DNA of 64,000 nucleotides, taken from the NCBI GenBank assembly GCA_020628165.1, contig JAHDFM010000021.1:1-64000 (forward strand), in the 5' to 3' direction. The stretch's first letter is position 1. Every line of letters begins with the position of its first letter. A program made the position numbers and the translations under genes. This document shows, one piece after another, positions 39,219 through 48,859 of the stretch. Under the pieces are notes generated by a model. The model saw only the letters and a list, made by a program, of their open reading frames with translations. It did not search any database and was not told the origin of the DNA. Source of the stretch: Bdellovibrionales bacterium (lineage in GTDB: Bacteria > Bdellovibrionota > Bdellovibrionia > Bdellovibrionales > UBA1609).

Positions 39219-40370
39219 TTAAGCAGCTTTCCCTACGAATTCGTCAAATGCCGAGGCTGTGTTTTCCCAGCGGAACTGTAATGAATACTTATAAGCCTCG
39301 TATCTAAATTTTTCATAACTTAAGTGATCAAACATCAGTGATTTTATATTTTCAAACAGCTCATCGCTGTTATTGACCTTACAAAGAACTCCTGCTTGAC
39401 CTAAATTTACGGCGTCCCTCAGGCCTGCACTGTTATAAACAATACTAGGTGTGCCAAGAATGGCGGCTTCCGTCACACCTAAGCCCCAACCTTCACGTCT
39501 TGATGGGTAAACCAAAAGCTTGGCCTTTTCCATGTACATCAGCTTATCTTCTTCACTCACTCGCCCAAGCAAGGTCAGAGTTCTGTGATTCTTTGGGTTA
39601 TATGTGTCCGAGAGTGTAATGTTGTTTTCACGACAAAGTGGCTCTAAAACATTTTTGATGTAGTCTTCGTTCTTTTTACCAATAATAACAAACTGAGCGT
39701 AAGGGTTAATTTTCAAGTACTTAATGAAAGCCTTGGTCGCATCTGGCAAGCCTTTGTACTCTGAGTATCTTCCAACATAAATCATTAATTGGTTGTCTCT
39801 TTTACAAGCTAGCGGCTTAGTAATTGGTTTGTGGTCAACCCCTTCAGGTAAAATGGCAATGTTGTTTGTTTCGAAACCGACGTCTAACAAGTCACTGCGT
39901 GTGCTGTTAGATACTGTTAGAGCTTTTCTGCGATTGTAAATTTTTAGCAAAAGATCTTCACTTTTCTCACCCATAAAAGCAAAAATGCGGCTCATTTTTA
40001 TTTTCCAAATTTCACGGGTGAGTTGATGAATAAAAAAGACACCCTTATCTTTAGGGACCCAAAAAGGAGTGAAAAAGCGATGAGTGTTGCACTGATCCAC
40101 AACAAACTTAATGCGTTTCATATTTAAAAAGTAAAACATCATGGCGTGAAAGATCACAGAAATCCAGTTGCCATTTTTAATATAGATGATACCATCTTTT
40201 TTTGTCACACGCTCGCAACCTTCAACTTTTGTGGAGAAATGAACAATGTTATAATCTTTTTTACTTTCACATCGCTTGAGCATTTCAGTGGTAAAAACCT
40301 CAGCACCACCAGCACTTGGATGATCGATATCTCTCCATGATAAAAATAAGATCATTTGCTTTTTAGTCAT
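39219..40370 (-). CDS. Family 4 (GT-B) glycosyltransferase
   Basis: HPSAGGAEVFT, IYVGRYSEYKGLPDATKAF, YPSRREGWGLGVTEAAILGTP. Confidence 0.93.
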   Translation of the reverse strand: MTKKQMILFLSWRDIDHPSAGGAEVFTTEMLKRCESKKDYNIVHFSTKVEGCERVTKKDGIIYIKNGNWISVIFHAMMFYFLNMKRIKFVVDQCNTHRFFTPFWVPKDKGVFFIHQLTREIWKIKMSRIFAFMGEKSEDLLLKIYNRRKALTVSNSTRSDLLDVGFETNNIAILPEGVDHKPITKPLACKRDNQLMIYVGRYSEYKGLPDATKAFIKYLKINPYAQFVIIGKKNEDYIKNVLEPLCRENNITLSDTYNPKNHRTLTLLGRVSEEDKLMYMEKAKLLVYPSRREGWGLGVTEAAILGTPSIVYNSAGLRDAVNLGQAGVLCKVNNSDELFENIKSLMFDHLSYEKFRYEAYKYSLQFRWENTASAFDEFVGKAA

Positions 40371-41497
40371 TAATAACTCCTTTTATTTAAAAATAAGTAA
40401 ATATATGCAAAGACAAAAACCAACATAGTGATGATTAAACTTTGAAGACTGAGTGAAAAAGTCACTCCAGCATCTATGGTTAATGTCGTAATTAGAATAA
40501 AACCAACAAACAAAATGTTATAAAAGTTGAGTTTTCTTAAAGAGTAGTAAAATGAAAGAATAAAAACCAAAACCCCAACAAAGTATTTCACTAAGTAGTA
40601 ATCTATGTGAGCAACAGCTCCGGCAAACTCCTCACCAAAGAACAACGAGACCACTGGCTCACCGAGAACTTTGTAACCTATCAAAAATGTAATGAATAGT
40701 GGACACACCATCAAAAGGTACCTTTTCATTAGTTTAACAATAGACTCCTCGTTTTTAAAAGTATTAGTTTCAAACTGCATATAGGTGTAAGTCAGAAGAA
40801 GTGGAAGTTGGGCAAACCTTACAGCTAAGGTGATCACTGGCGAGTTCTCAACAGCAAACATTTCAAAAGCGAGAATATCAATATTTAAGAAGGTAAAGAA
40901 AAGCATTTGATTGGCAAATAGAGACTTCTCTTTGAAGAAAGAAACTCCTTTAACTTGTGTGATTTTATATGAGTGCCTTTTCCATACAAAGTATGTAATC
41001 ATCAAAACTAAAAACTGGACTGTAAAAAATAGAATTAACATAAGTATATTGTTCATTACAAAGGCCAGAGAAAATATGACCAGAATAAGGAATTTTAACA
41101 ACATTTCAGCATAGAGGCTCTTGTAATAACACAGCTTCTTGCCTTGGCTGATTAACAATCCACGAATGAGACATATCATGGGGTGTTGTACGCATATCAA
41201 AATGATAAAAACAGAATAAAGTGGTGACTTTAAGAAAACCATTCCAATAAACAGTGACAGGGTAACGACAAATACTATTGAAGAAAGAAGGTAATTCGTT
41301 GCAACTTTGCCATTCATAGAAATTGTTTTTATCTGAACCGTCGAGCCAATAACAAAGACGATCGACATGACGGACAGTATTGTGTTTATGTAGCCAAAAT
41401 CATCGATGGATAAAACATTCGCGCTGACAATGAGAAATAAGTAGTTAAGTACAAACAAGGGCAAATCTAATAGAATGATCAGTTTCTTAGACATCAA
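40370..41497 (-). CDS. Polysaccharide flippase-like multi-TM protein (MOP/Wzx-like)
   Basis: About 10-12 hydrophobic segments; embedded between glycosyltransferase and OM protein genes. Confidence 0.65.
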   Translation of the reverse strand: MMSKKLIILLDLPLFVLNYLFLIVSANVLSIDDFGYINTILSVMSIVFVIGSTVQIKTISMNGKVATNYLLSSIVFVVTLSLFIGMVFLKSPLYSVFIILICVQHPMICLIRGLLISQGKKLCYYKSLYAEMLLKFLILVIFSLAFVMNNILMLILFFTVQFLVLMITYFVWKRHSYKITQVKGVSFFKEKSLFANQMLFFTFLNIDILAFEMFAVENSPVITLAVRFAQLPLLLTYTYMQFETNTFKNEESIVKLMKRYLLMVCPLFITFLIGYKVLGEPVVSLFFGEEFAGAVAHIDYYLVKYFVGVLVFILSFYYSLRKLNFYNILFVGFILITTLTIDAGVTFSLSLQSLIITMLVFVFAYIYLFLNKRSY

Positions 41498-43242
41498 AAA
41501 GGCACTCCTAATTGAAAAGTGAGGAGAGCTTGTGACTTTTTGCTTGCCCCTTCATTGGTTATTATGGATATGTTAATTTTTCCCGAGATATGAGACTTTT
41601 CAGTTTGATATTTTTTATGCAACTCAATAGCATAAGTGCTCTGACTGTACTCATCAATGGTGATGTCATTTTCATGAGAATAAATCAAACTGTAATTAAA
41701 ACTTTGATCGTGCTCATGTGTGAATGTCCCAACCTGTTTTAAACTTTGTACATTGGATCCTAAATTTAAGTTCAAATGTTCGATGTAATACTTTAGTTGC
41801 ATATTTGGTTGTATAAAGTATGTGAGTCCTAGATAGCTTCTTTGTTCAAAAGTATTCACATCTTCATTGAATATTTTTTCAGAAAAGCCGAGATCAAAAT
41901 TTAAATTTTTAATCAGGCTTTTATTTCCGTACCCTAAGCTATAACCCATCACAGTGAAGACTTCTCCACTTCTCAAGATCTCTTCACGGCCTTGATGAAG
42001 TTCGATCGAAACATTTTGAGTTTTTGCTTGCGTCTCAACGATTGTTTTATTTGAAACTGTATAGGCATTTCTTATTTGGCTGAATTCTGAGTTTTCATAA
42101 GTGTCGAGCAATTGAACAGCAGATTTGTTTTCAATTAAGAAGCCATTGAAATTTTTAACGTAGGTCAAGTGCCCAGCCAGGGCAACATCGATCTCTTCAT
42201 TTTTATTGTCTTTAATATTTAAATGAGTGTTAATACCCAGTGTGAAATTGTCCGAAAGAATGTGATTCATTTCTAAGTTTAGGTAGTTACTGGCAAAAAC
42301 ATACTCGTTGCTATCTTGATTTTCGATATCAGAAAATGCTAATTCGTAGGGTTTAAATACAGAGTAAGTGTGACCTAATGAAAACTTGGTGAATGTGTTT
42401 GAAAACTGATGCACTCCAAATTTATCAACATAAAAGCCATGTCTCGACTGAATCTCTTTAGAGTTTGGATTTAAACATTGCTTTCCTTTTTCAAAATAAC
42501 TGAATGAGGAACTATAGTCTTTCATGTCTTTGTACATATCTGAGATAAAAAGCAAAGTGTGAGGTTGTTGTGAAAGGGCTTCCAGCTTGTTCATTTGCTC
42601 TTTGGCTTTATTGAATTCAGTGGTTTTGATCAAAATTCTGATACTTTCTTTCAAACCATCAACATAACCACCTTGACCTGATTGCAACTGAGTAAGAGTT
42701 GAATTTGCTTCGTTCAGCATACCTTTCTCTTCGTAGGCTTTTGCCATAAACCTTAATTCAAAATTTGATTTTTTTGCTTTCTGTGTGATGGCAATGATTC
42801 TATCTAAATATTTAATCTCATTTGTTTTTTTGTAGAGCTGAAATAATGTATCCACTTGAGAAGAGGACGTCTCACTTTTAACAAGACTTTCAAGTGAGAT
42901 GAGGCCATTGTCATACATAGCAAAGTTGATCCAAGACCCGGAAAGTTGCAATTCAGCTAACTTTTGTAAGAATTGAACCCTAGCAGGTTTCGAATCAAGG
43001 TGATACACGATGGCATAAGCTAAACCAACATCTCCCATTTTCATTGAAGACACTTCTATAGATTGAATGACTTTATGAGCCTCGACATAAAAATTGCTAG
43101 TGAATAGCATTCTCGCTACTTGCATGCGTTGATCCATTGTGGTCCCGTGCAGTGCAAGAGATTGTGGAGAACAGTCTTCTTGCCCCCAAACTGTCATGGT
43201 AACAAATATGTTCATTAAAATTATAAGTCTAATATGTTTCAT
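41494..43242 (-). CDS. Periplasmic TPR-like protein with C-terminal beta-barrel-like region
   Basis: Signal peptide; helical repeats, then alternating beta strands ending in LLTFQLGVPF. Confidence 0.6.
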   Translation of the reverse strand: MKHIRLIILMNIFVTMTVWGQEDCSPQSLALHGTTMDQRMQVARMLFTSNFYVEAHKVIQSIEVSSMKMGDVGLAYAIVYHLDSKPARVQFLQKLAELQLSGSWINFAMYDNGLISLESLVKSETSSSQVDTLFQLYKKTNEIKYLDRIIAITQKAKKSNFELRFMAKAYEEKGMLNEANSTLTQLQSGQGGYVDGLKESIRILIKTTEFNKAKEQMNKLEALSQQPHTLLFISDMYKDMKDYSSSFSYFEKGKQCLNPNSKEIQSRHGFYVDKFGVHQFSNTFTKFSLGHTYSVFKPYELAFSDIENQDSNEYVFASNYLNLEMNHILSDNFTLGINTHLNIKDNKNEEIDVALAGHLTYVKNFNGFLIENKSAVQLLDTYENSEFSQIRNAYTVSNKTIVETQAKTQNVSIELHQGREEILRSGEVFTVMGYSLGYGNKSLIKNLNFDLGFSEKIFNEDVNTFEQRSYLGLTYFIQPNMQLKYYIEHLNLNLGSNVQSLKQVGTFTHEHDQSFNYSLIYSHENDITIDEYSQSTYAIELHKKYQTEKSHISGKINISIITNEGASKKSQALLTFQLGVPF

Positions 43243-43622
43243 GCGGCTTTTTCCAATAAGTTTTGCACCATATTGATAAAGTAAGTTTTATCGAGGTTCA
43301 TTGGTTTAAGAAGAACTTTATCTAATCCAATTTCATTAATGGCATGAATAAGAATGTTGATATCAGCTGTGCCTGTGATTAAAACCTTAAAGCAATTTTC
43401 TTGATAGGTATTGATATTATTAAGTATTTGAATACCATCAACATCTGGCATCACTAAGTCAGTGATAACGCCATCAAATTGATTTGTTTCAATCAGCTTT
43501 GCAGCTTCTTTTGAGCATTGACAAATTTTAAAGTCAAAGTCAGTTTGTTGAAAAAAAGTCTCATAGATTTTAAGACTCATTATGTTGTCATCGACGATCA
43601 ATATTCTTTTATTTTTTTTCAT
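43239..43622 (-). CDS. Stand-alone receiver domain protein
   Basis: RILIVDDNIMSLKIYE, GVITDLVMPDVDGI, LLKPMN. Confidence 0.9.
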   Translation of the reverse strand: MKKNKRILIVDDNIMSLKIYETFFQQTDFDFKICQCSKEAAKLIETNQFDGVITDLVMPDVDGIQILNNINTYQENCFKVLITGTADINILIHAINEIGLDKVLLKPMNLDKTYFINMVQNLLEKAA

Positions 43623-44724
43623 TGTTCAATCCTAAGGCAAAAGTGATTTTTAAAATGGAAACGAGATAGTTTATGCTGTCTTTGATAGGGTCAACATGAG
43701 ATCCATCTTGATCCACACATTCAACGGGAAGTTGCAAGACTCTGAAACGAGCTTTTTTACATAAGTTGAGTAAGTGCAAGTCAGCAGCAAATCCAAGCTT
43801 ATGGCTCACCTTTGGAATAACATACTTTGCAGCACTTGTTTTAATGAGTTTAAAACCTGTTTGAGAATCGTACACTCCTTCAGGCAAAAATGACTTGGTC
43901 ATTAATCTTTTTACAAGACTCATTGTTCTTCGAATGAATGATCTGTTCTCGGCCGTTTTGTCTTTAGTGGCTTGAATCATATCGTAGTAATCGTCTTTAA
44001 TGATTGAGATGGCTTTAACTATGTCAGCTTCAAAGAAAGAGTTGTCAGAATCTAGAAAGAATAAATAGTCTGCATCGCTCTCTTCAAGACCAGCACTATA
44101 AATGCCTGCTTTACGAGTGTTTGCTGATAAGTTTTTAAGATCTAAAAAATGATCGACTAAGATGGAGTTCATCTTAAGTTGAGTCATATTGATGATTCGC
44201 TTTAAAATGTCTTCAGAGTTATCACTACTACCATCATTAACAAACCTGACTTTGGCATCTAGTTGGTACTTGCTAATGATGCTAATAATTTTAGTTAAAA
44301 AATCACTGACATTTTTAATGCGTTGTTCTTCATTAAAGATGGGAATGACAAAAAGTAATTTATGACGAGAAGTTGGTAAATTAGGTTCGAGTATCATTCT
44401 GATATTTTTTTCAAGGCCAAAGTAGTTTTGAGATTTTGTATGAATGGTAAGTAGCCCTTCGTACTCTTTATTTATAATGTCAAAGCGGCAAAGCTCCTCT
44501 GAGTTAATAAAGATGCATTTTGGCTTTAAAACTAAATTGCGAGTTTCACGCTTCACCCAACTGAGGCCTTCTACCGTGTCTACTATGACTAAATCGACAT
44601 GAGTTAAGTCTTTCTTATTGTCGTGCAGACTGAAGTCACAGAATATTTTTACAGTTGAGCCTAGAGAGTTTAAAATCTCTTGGTGATTTTCTGAAAATAT
44701 AACCACATTCTTTTTGTTACTCAT
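43609..44724 (-). CDS. Family 2 glycosyltransferase with N-terminal extra Rossmann-like domain (ORF extends to 44883)
   Basis: LLFVIPIFNEEQRIKNV, RFVNDGSSDNSEDIL, YLFFLDSDNSF, SQTGFKLI; likely start MSNKKNVVIFSEN. Confidence 0.88.
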   Translation of the reverse strand: MSNKKNVVIFSENHQEILNSLGSTVKIFCDFSLHDNKKDLTHVDLVIVDTVEGLSWVKRETRNLVLKPKCIFINSEELCRFDIINKEYEGLLTIHTKSQNYFGLEKNIRMILEPNLPTSRHKLLFVIPIFNEEQRIKNVSDFLTKIISIISKYQLDAKVRFVNDGSSDNSEDILKRIINMTQLKMNSILVDHFLDLKNLSANTRKAGIYSAGLEESDADYLFFLDSDNSFFEADIVKAISIIKDDYYDMIQATKDKTAENRSFIRRTMSLVKRLMTKSFLPEGVYDSQTGFKLIKTSAAKYVIPKVSHKLGFAADLHLLNLCKKARFRVLQLPVECVDQDGSHVDPIKDSINYLVSILKITFALGLNNEKK

Positions 44725-44945
44725 TATTTCCTCCAACGTTCCATCTGTAATTAGAATAGAGCGAAGGAGTTGGGCAAAAATGATTGAATTAAGAGAATCT
44801 CCCAAAAAAGCCAACCCAACTTGAGACAATCCAAACAAAGTACCATCATCTTGAGTGAAGCGAAGGCCCCAGACAAACGCCACATCAACATCAATGAAGC
44901 TATTTGATTAAAAATTTCATGGTTTAAGTTTGAACCCATCGCTTC

Positions 44946-45081
44946 GCTGAAGATGACAGATACTTGCTCAGGATGACGAATCTGAGCTCAAAATTACAAC
45001 TCTTCGCTCAAAATGATAAACCTGCTATCAGAACGACAAGTTTGCGCCCAGGATGATAACTCTGAACTAAGGATAATATAG
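44946..45081. repeat. Tandem array with exact 20-nt period (7 degenerate units)
   Basis: Units at 44946, 44966, 44986, 45006, 45026, 45046, 45066; consensus about GCTCAGGATGACAACTCTTN. Confidence 0.8.
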
Positions 45082-45107
45082 CTATATTTTAGAAATTGAT
45101 TTTAATA

Positions 45108-45854
45108 TTAAGAAATCGTTCCATAACTCCTCTGACTAGCCAAGAACAAATCAACTTCTTGTTTTTGTACAGCCGTCATTTTATTGAACTTTACTTTGTA
45201 ATAATAAGTTTTTCCACTTTTGAGACACGATGATATTCGCAGTCCATCAGTACATAGACCAAACTTCTTGAGCAGTGGGGATTCTAATTTAATAAAACTC
45301 CCCATATCGTATTTATAGTCACTTTTAAATGTCAGCCCAGTCACACTCATAGACTGAATTTCGATCTGTCTCGATACAGTACATATAGCTTGACGACCTA
45401 ACTCCCCTTCTAAAAGTGGTATTTCTGAAAAGCGATTTTCATAATTGAGAAGTGTCGACTTAATTTTATTCTTTAAAACATCTAATTTAAGTGGTTTTAT
45501 AATGTAATCATTGACCTTAAGCTTAAGAGATCTCTGTATATCGTGAGCATTGCTCTTTGAACTCAATATAATGATAGGTATTTCTTTATGTTCAACTCGG
45601 GAGCGCAAACGCTGAATCAATTCAAAGCCTCCCATTCTCGGCATCAATAAGTCAACAAAGACAATGTCATAATCTTTTTCAGCGAGCTGTTGTAGCGCCA
45701 TAACGCCATTGTCTGCCGTTTCAACGTCAAGACCACAACTTTCCATATAGTATTTACCTGCCAGCTGATCAATCTTACTGTCATCAATTAAGAGTGCTTT
45801 TGCCTTTTTCATTTTTTCTCCATCTACGTACCGATTTGTTATTAAAATAGACAT
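45108..45854 (-). CDS. Response regulator: receiver plus PilZ-like C-terminal domain
   Basis: KALLIDDSKIDQLAG, DIVFVDLLMPRMGGFEL, IIKPLKLD; C-term IEIQSMSVTGLTFKSDYKYDMGSFIKLES; start likely MKKAKALLIDD. Confidence 0.75.
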   Translation of the reverse strand: MSILITNRYVDGEKMKKAKALLIDDSKIDQLAGKYYMESCGLDVETADNGVMALQQLAEKDYDIVFVDLLMPRMGGFELIQRLRSRVEHKEIPIIILSSKSNAHDIQRSLKLKVNDYIIKPLKLDVLKNKIKSTLLNYENRFSEIPLLEGELGRQAICTVSRQIEIQSMSVTGLTFKSDYKYDMGSFIKLESPLLKKFGLCTDGLRISSCLKSGKTYYYKVKFNKMTAVQKQEVDLFLASQRSYGTIS

Positions 45855-46027
45855 TGATATAATAAATTAATAGATAAACAAGAACTGTTCGGAATTGAGT
45901 ATTAATCACGCTTATCTTCCTTAACAGTAACTTTCTTTGTTCTAATTAAATTACCAATCTTTACTTTCTTACTTTTTAAAATCTTTATCTTTCTCATGTA
46001 TACCGTATCGCGTTTTATGTTCTCGAA

Positions 46028-46134
46028 TCTGTCCCGAAGTGTGAAAAAACCATAACATTTGAACTCAACAATTTTTATTTTGAAAAAGCTGAAAGGTTTC
46101 CATAAATTATGAAATTTTCTCACATCGGGACAGA
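46028..46134. promoter_or_regulatory. Inverted repeat in divergent intergenic region
   Basis: TCTGTCCCGAAGTGTGA (46028-46044) and TCACATCGGGACAGA (46120-46134). Confidence 0.5.
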
Positions 46135-46205
46135 AATATGAGAAAAATGTCTAAAGCTTTACTACATTTTGGCGATAAGACTTTTGTCTGTACGTTGGAG
46201 GAAAT

Positions 46206-46565
46206 ATGAATAACTACTATATCAATGAAGAAACCATTAGCAACCTAAGAGCCATAGATGAGTCTTGCAATCAAAGCTTGCTCAAAGAACTCGTCAAACT
46301 TTTTAAAGTCGAAACCCCAAAAAGAATAGTAGAGATTCGAAGAGCAGCAGAAGAAAAAAACTACACAGATTTAAACAGAGCTGCTCATACATTAAAGAGT
46401 GGATCCGCTTACTTAGGAGCAGATATGATTGCCAAGATCAGCAAAGACATCGAAATGTCAGCGTCTCAAAATGAGCTTCCTAGAAACATAGAGACTGTCA
46501 TTAATGACCTTGAGCACTTTACAGAATTAGCTAACGAATACTTTAACACGAAACTTGCGGCGTAA
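46206..46565 (+). CDS. HPt domain protein
   Basis: RAAHTLKSGSAYLGADMIAKISKDIE. Confidence 0.92.
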   Translation: MNNYYINEETISNLRAIDESCNQSLLKELVKLFKVETPKRIVEIRRAAEEKNYTDLNRAAHTLKSGSAYLGADMIAKISKDIEMSASQNELPRNIETVINDLEHFTELANEYFNTKLAA

Positions 46566-46582
46566 GTAAAAGGAGAAATGAA

Positions 46583-47281
46583 ATGAATATATTAAATAAA
46601 AGACTATTAGTTGTAGAAGACACTCCAGAATACGAATTACTTATCAAAGCAGCACTCGGTGATTCTCCTTACTTTAAATTTGCCAAAAACTTAAAAGAAG
46701 CCAGAGAGCTTCTGCAAACTGAAAAGTTTGAACTGATCATCCTAGACATCATTCTTCCTGACGGAACAGGTTACGACTTACTCATCAACTTAAAGTCTAA
46801 AACGGGCCAAGTAGAAGTTCCCGTCATCATCACTAGCGGAAAGGGCGAACTCTCAGACAAAGTCATGGGTTTAAGCTCAGGGGCACTTGACTACATCGTT
46901 AAGCCATTCAACCCCTTAGAATTCCGAGCTCGCATCGAATCTAAAATAAAATTCTTCGAGCAGTTCAAAAGCACATCAAGTGTAATGACAATCGGAAACT
47001 TACAAATCGACGCCAACACTTTACACACTTACATCAACGCAGAGTTTGTTGACTTGTCACCACTTGAATTCAAACTTTTAAAATTCTTCTGCGATTCGAA
47101 TGAACAGATTTTTTCGCGCAATCAATTGCTTTCAAGTGTCTGGGGTCAGAACACCTACGTGTTAGACAGAACCGTCGACTCCACCATAGCCAGCATCCGT
47201 AAAAAAACAAAAGACTGGGACTACAAAATTAAATCCGTTTACGGCATGGGCTACAAGCTTAACAAGAAAGCCGCCGCATAA
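46583..47281 (+). CDS. OmpR/PhoB-family response regulator
   Basis: RLLVVEDTPEYELL, LIILDIILPDGTGYDLL, winged helix LSPLEFKLLKFFCDSNEQIFSRNQLLSSVWG...VDSTIASIRKK. Confidence 0.95.
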   Translation: MNILNKRLLVVEDTPEYELLIKAALGDSPYFKFAKNLKEARELLQTEKFELIILDIILPDGTGYDLLINLKSKTGQVEVPVIITSGKGELSDKVMGLSSGALDYIVKPFNPLEFRARIESKIKFFEQFKSTSSVMTIGNLQIDANTLHTYINAEFVDLSPLEFKLLKFFCDSNEQIFSRNQLLSSVWGQNTYVLDRTVDSTIASIRKKTKDWDYKIKSVYGMGYKLNKKAAA

Positions 47282-47290
47282 AAGGCAACT

Positions 47291-47330
47291 GATTCCCTTT
47301 GGTAGCAATCCTGCATCATCAAAGGGAATC
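47291..47330 (+). terminator. Hairpin after the regulator gene
   Basis: GATTCCCTTTG-N18-CAAAGGGAATC perfect 11-bp stem; no clean T tract. Confidence 0.5.
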
Positions 47331-47461
47331 TCTCAATTTCATTTAAGAAAAATACATTCACCTATAAAAATGATAACCTCCTAATTTTACTTTTAGTAAG
47401 AACTCCCCATGAGCGATTTTTACATTGCTTAACCCTTTTTAAGTAGGTACTTTGAGCAACA

Positions 47462-48859
47462 ATGCAAGACAACAAAAATGCCAAGTTCATAAAAGGCAGT
47501 CTCAACAAACACGTCGTCACAATGACCTTGACCTCAAGTCTCGGCATTTTGGCTATCTTTGTCGTTGACCTTATAGATATCTTTTTTATTTCCATGCTTG
47601 GCAGTGAAAATTTAGCCGCTGCCGCGGGTTATGCGAGCACACTTCTATTTTTTACTAACTCTATGAATATTGGTTTATCTATTGCGGCAGGCACTTTAGT
47701 GGCTAGGTCCTTAGGTGAAAACAGAAAACAAATAGCTCGAGAGTACGCTACAACGGTCACATTGGTTGCCATTCTGATTGGTTTAGTGGTTCCCATAGTC
47801 TTACTTTGGGACATTCATTTTTTCTTAGGTCTCATCGGAGCGCAAGGTCGAGTTGCAGAGCTCGCAGCAGGTTACTTGTATATTCTTCTACCAGGTATGG
47901 TCTTTATGGGGCTTGCTGTAACGGGAATGGCCATTCTTAGATCTTATGGAGATGCTAAAAGAGCCATGTACGGCACTTTGATTGGCGCTGTAGTTAACGC
48001 ATTGTTAGACCCCATCTTTATATTTGTTCTTGATATGGAGCTGAAAGGAGCTGCCACGGCCTCTTTAGTGGCCCGTTTCTCTTTTGCTTTTTATGCCCTC
48101 TACAATTTATTTAAAATTTATCAAGCGTATGCAAAACCATGTTTACAGCGCTTCAAGAGAGACCTAAAAGAAACTCTGAGTATCGGAGTTCCAGCAATTC
48201 TCACCAACACAGCAACTCCTGTGGGCGGAGCTATCATTACTCGTGAACTCGCTCACTTTGGTTCCGAGGCCGTCGCTGGCATGGCCATCATTGGTCGTTT
48301 AATGCCTGTGGCTTTTTCAGTGATCTTTGCCTTGTCTGGTGCCATCGGCCCAATCATCGCACAAAACTTTGGGGCCAAACTTCAAAAACGAATTAAAGAA
48401 ACTTATCTCAAATCTCTACTTTTCGCGTTCTTATATATATTAATAGCTAGTGCCCTCTTATTTTTACTCCGCTCACCCATTACAAGTTTATTTAAGGCAA
48501 GCGGATTGGCCAAAGATCTCATCTTTTTATTTTGTGGTCCACTGGCCTTAACTCAAATGTTCAATGGAACCATTTACGTATCCAATGCCAGCTTCAATAA
48601 TCTTGGCCACCCTCTTTATTCAACTTGGATCAACTGGGGAAGGAACACTCTGGGCACACTCCCGTTTGTTCTAATTGGTGCGAAATACTGGGGCGCTGAA
48701 GGCGTTCTTATTGGACAAGCAGCAGGTGGTTTCTTATTTGCGGTGATTGCATTTTTCTTAGCATCCATGGTGGTGAACAATCCAAATAAAAAACAATTTG
48801 CTAGGGCCATTCGATGGACTGCCTTTTTGAAACATCAACGAGACCACATCATTTATTGA
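47462..48859 (+). CDS. MATE-family efflux transporter
   Basis: Multi-TM; DLIDIFFISMLGSENLAAAAGYAS, SIAAGTLVARSLGE, GVPAILTNTATPVGGAIITREL. Confidence 0.92.
   Translation: MQDNKNAKFIKGSLNKHVVTMTLTSSLGILAIFVVDLIDIFFISMLGSENLAAAAGYASTLLFFTNSMNIGLSIAAGTLVARSLGENRKQIAREYATTVTLVAILIGLVVPIVLLWDIHFFLGLIGAQGRVAELAAGYLYILLPGMVFMGLAVTGMAILRSYGDAKRAMYGTLIGAVVNALLDPIFIFVLDMELKGAATASLVARFSFAFYALYNLFKIYQAYAKPCLQRFKRDLKETLSIGVPAILTNTATPVGGAIITRELAHFGSEAVAGMAIIGRLMPVAFSVIFALSGAIGPIIAQNFGAKLQKRIKETYLKSLLFAFLYILIASALLFLLRSPITSLFKASGLAKDLIFLFCGPLALTQMFNGTIYVSNASFNNLGHPLYSTWINWGRNTLGTLPFVLIGAKYWGAEGVLIGQAAGGFLFAVIAFFLASMVVNNPNKKQFARAIRWTAFLKHQRDHIIY

Noticed and set aside
44946-45081. Possible CRISPR array
   Set aside because: Period is 20 nt with degenerate units and no conserved repeat/unique spacer pattern; no cas genes in the window.
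45902-46123. 73-aa basic ORF on the minus strand
   Set aside because: Overlaps the inverted repeat in a divergent AT-rich intergenic region; lysine-rich composition expected from A-rich sequence; no support as a gene.
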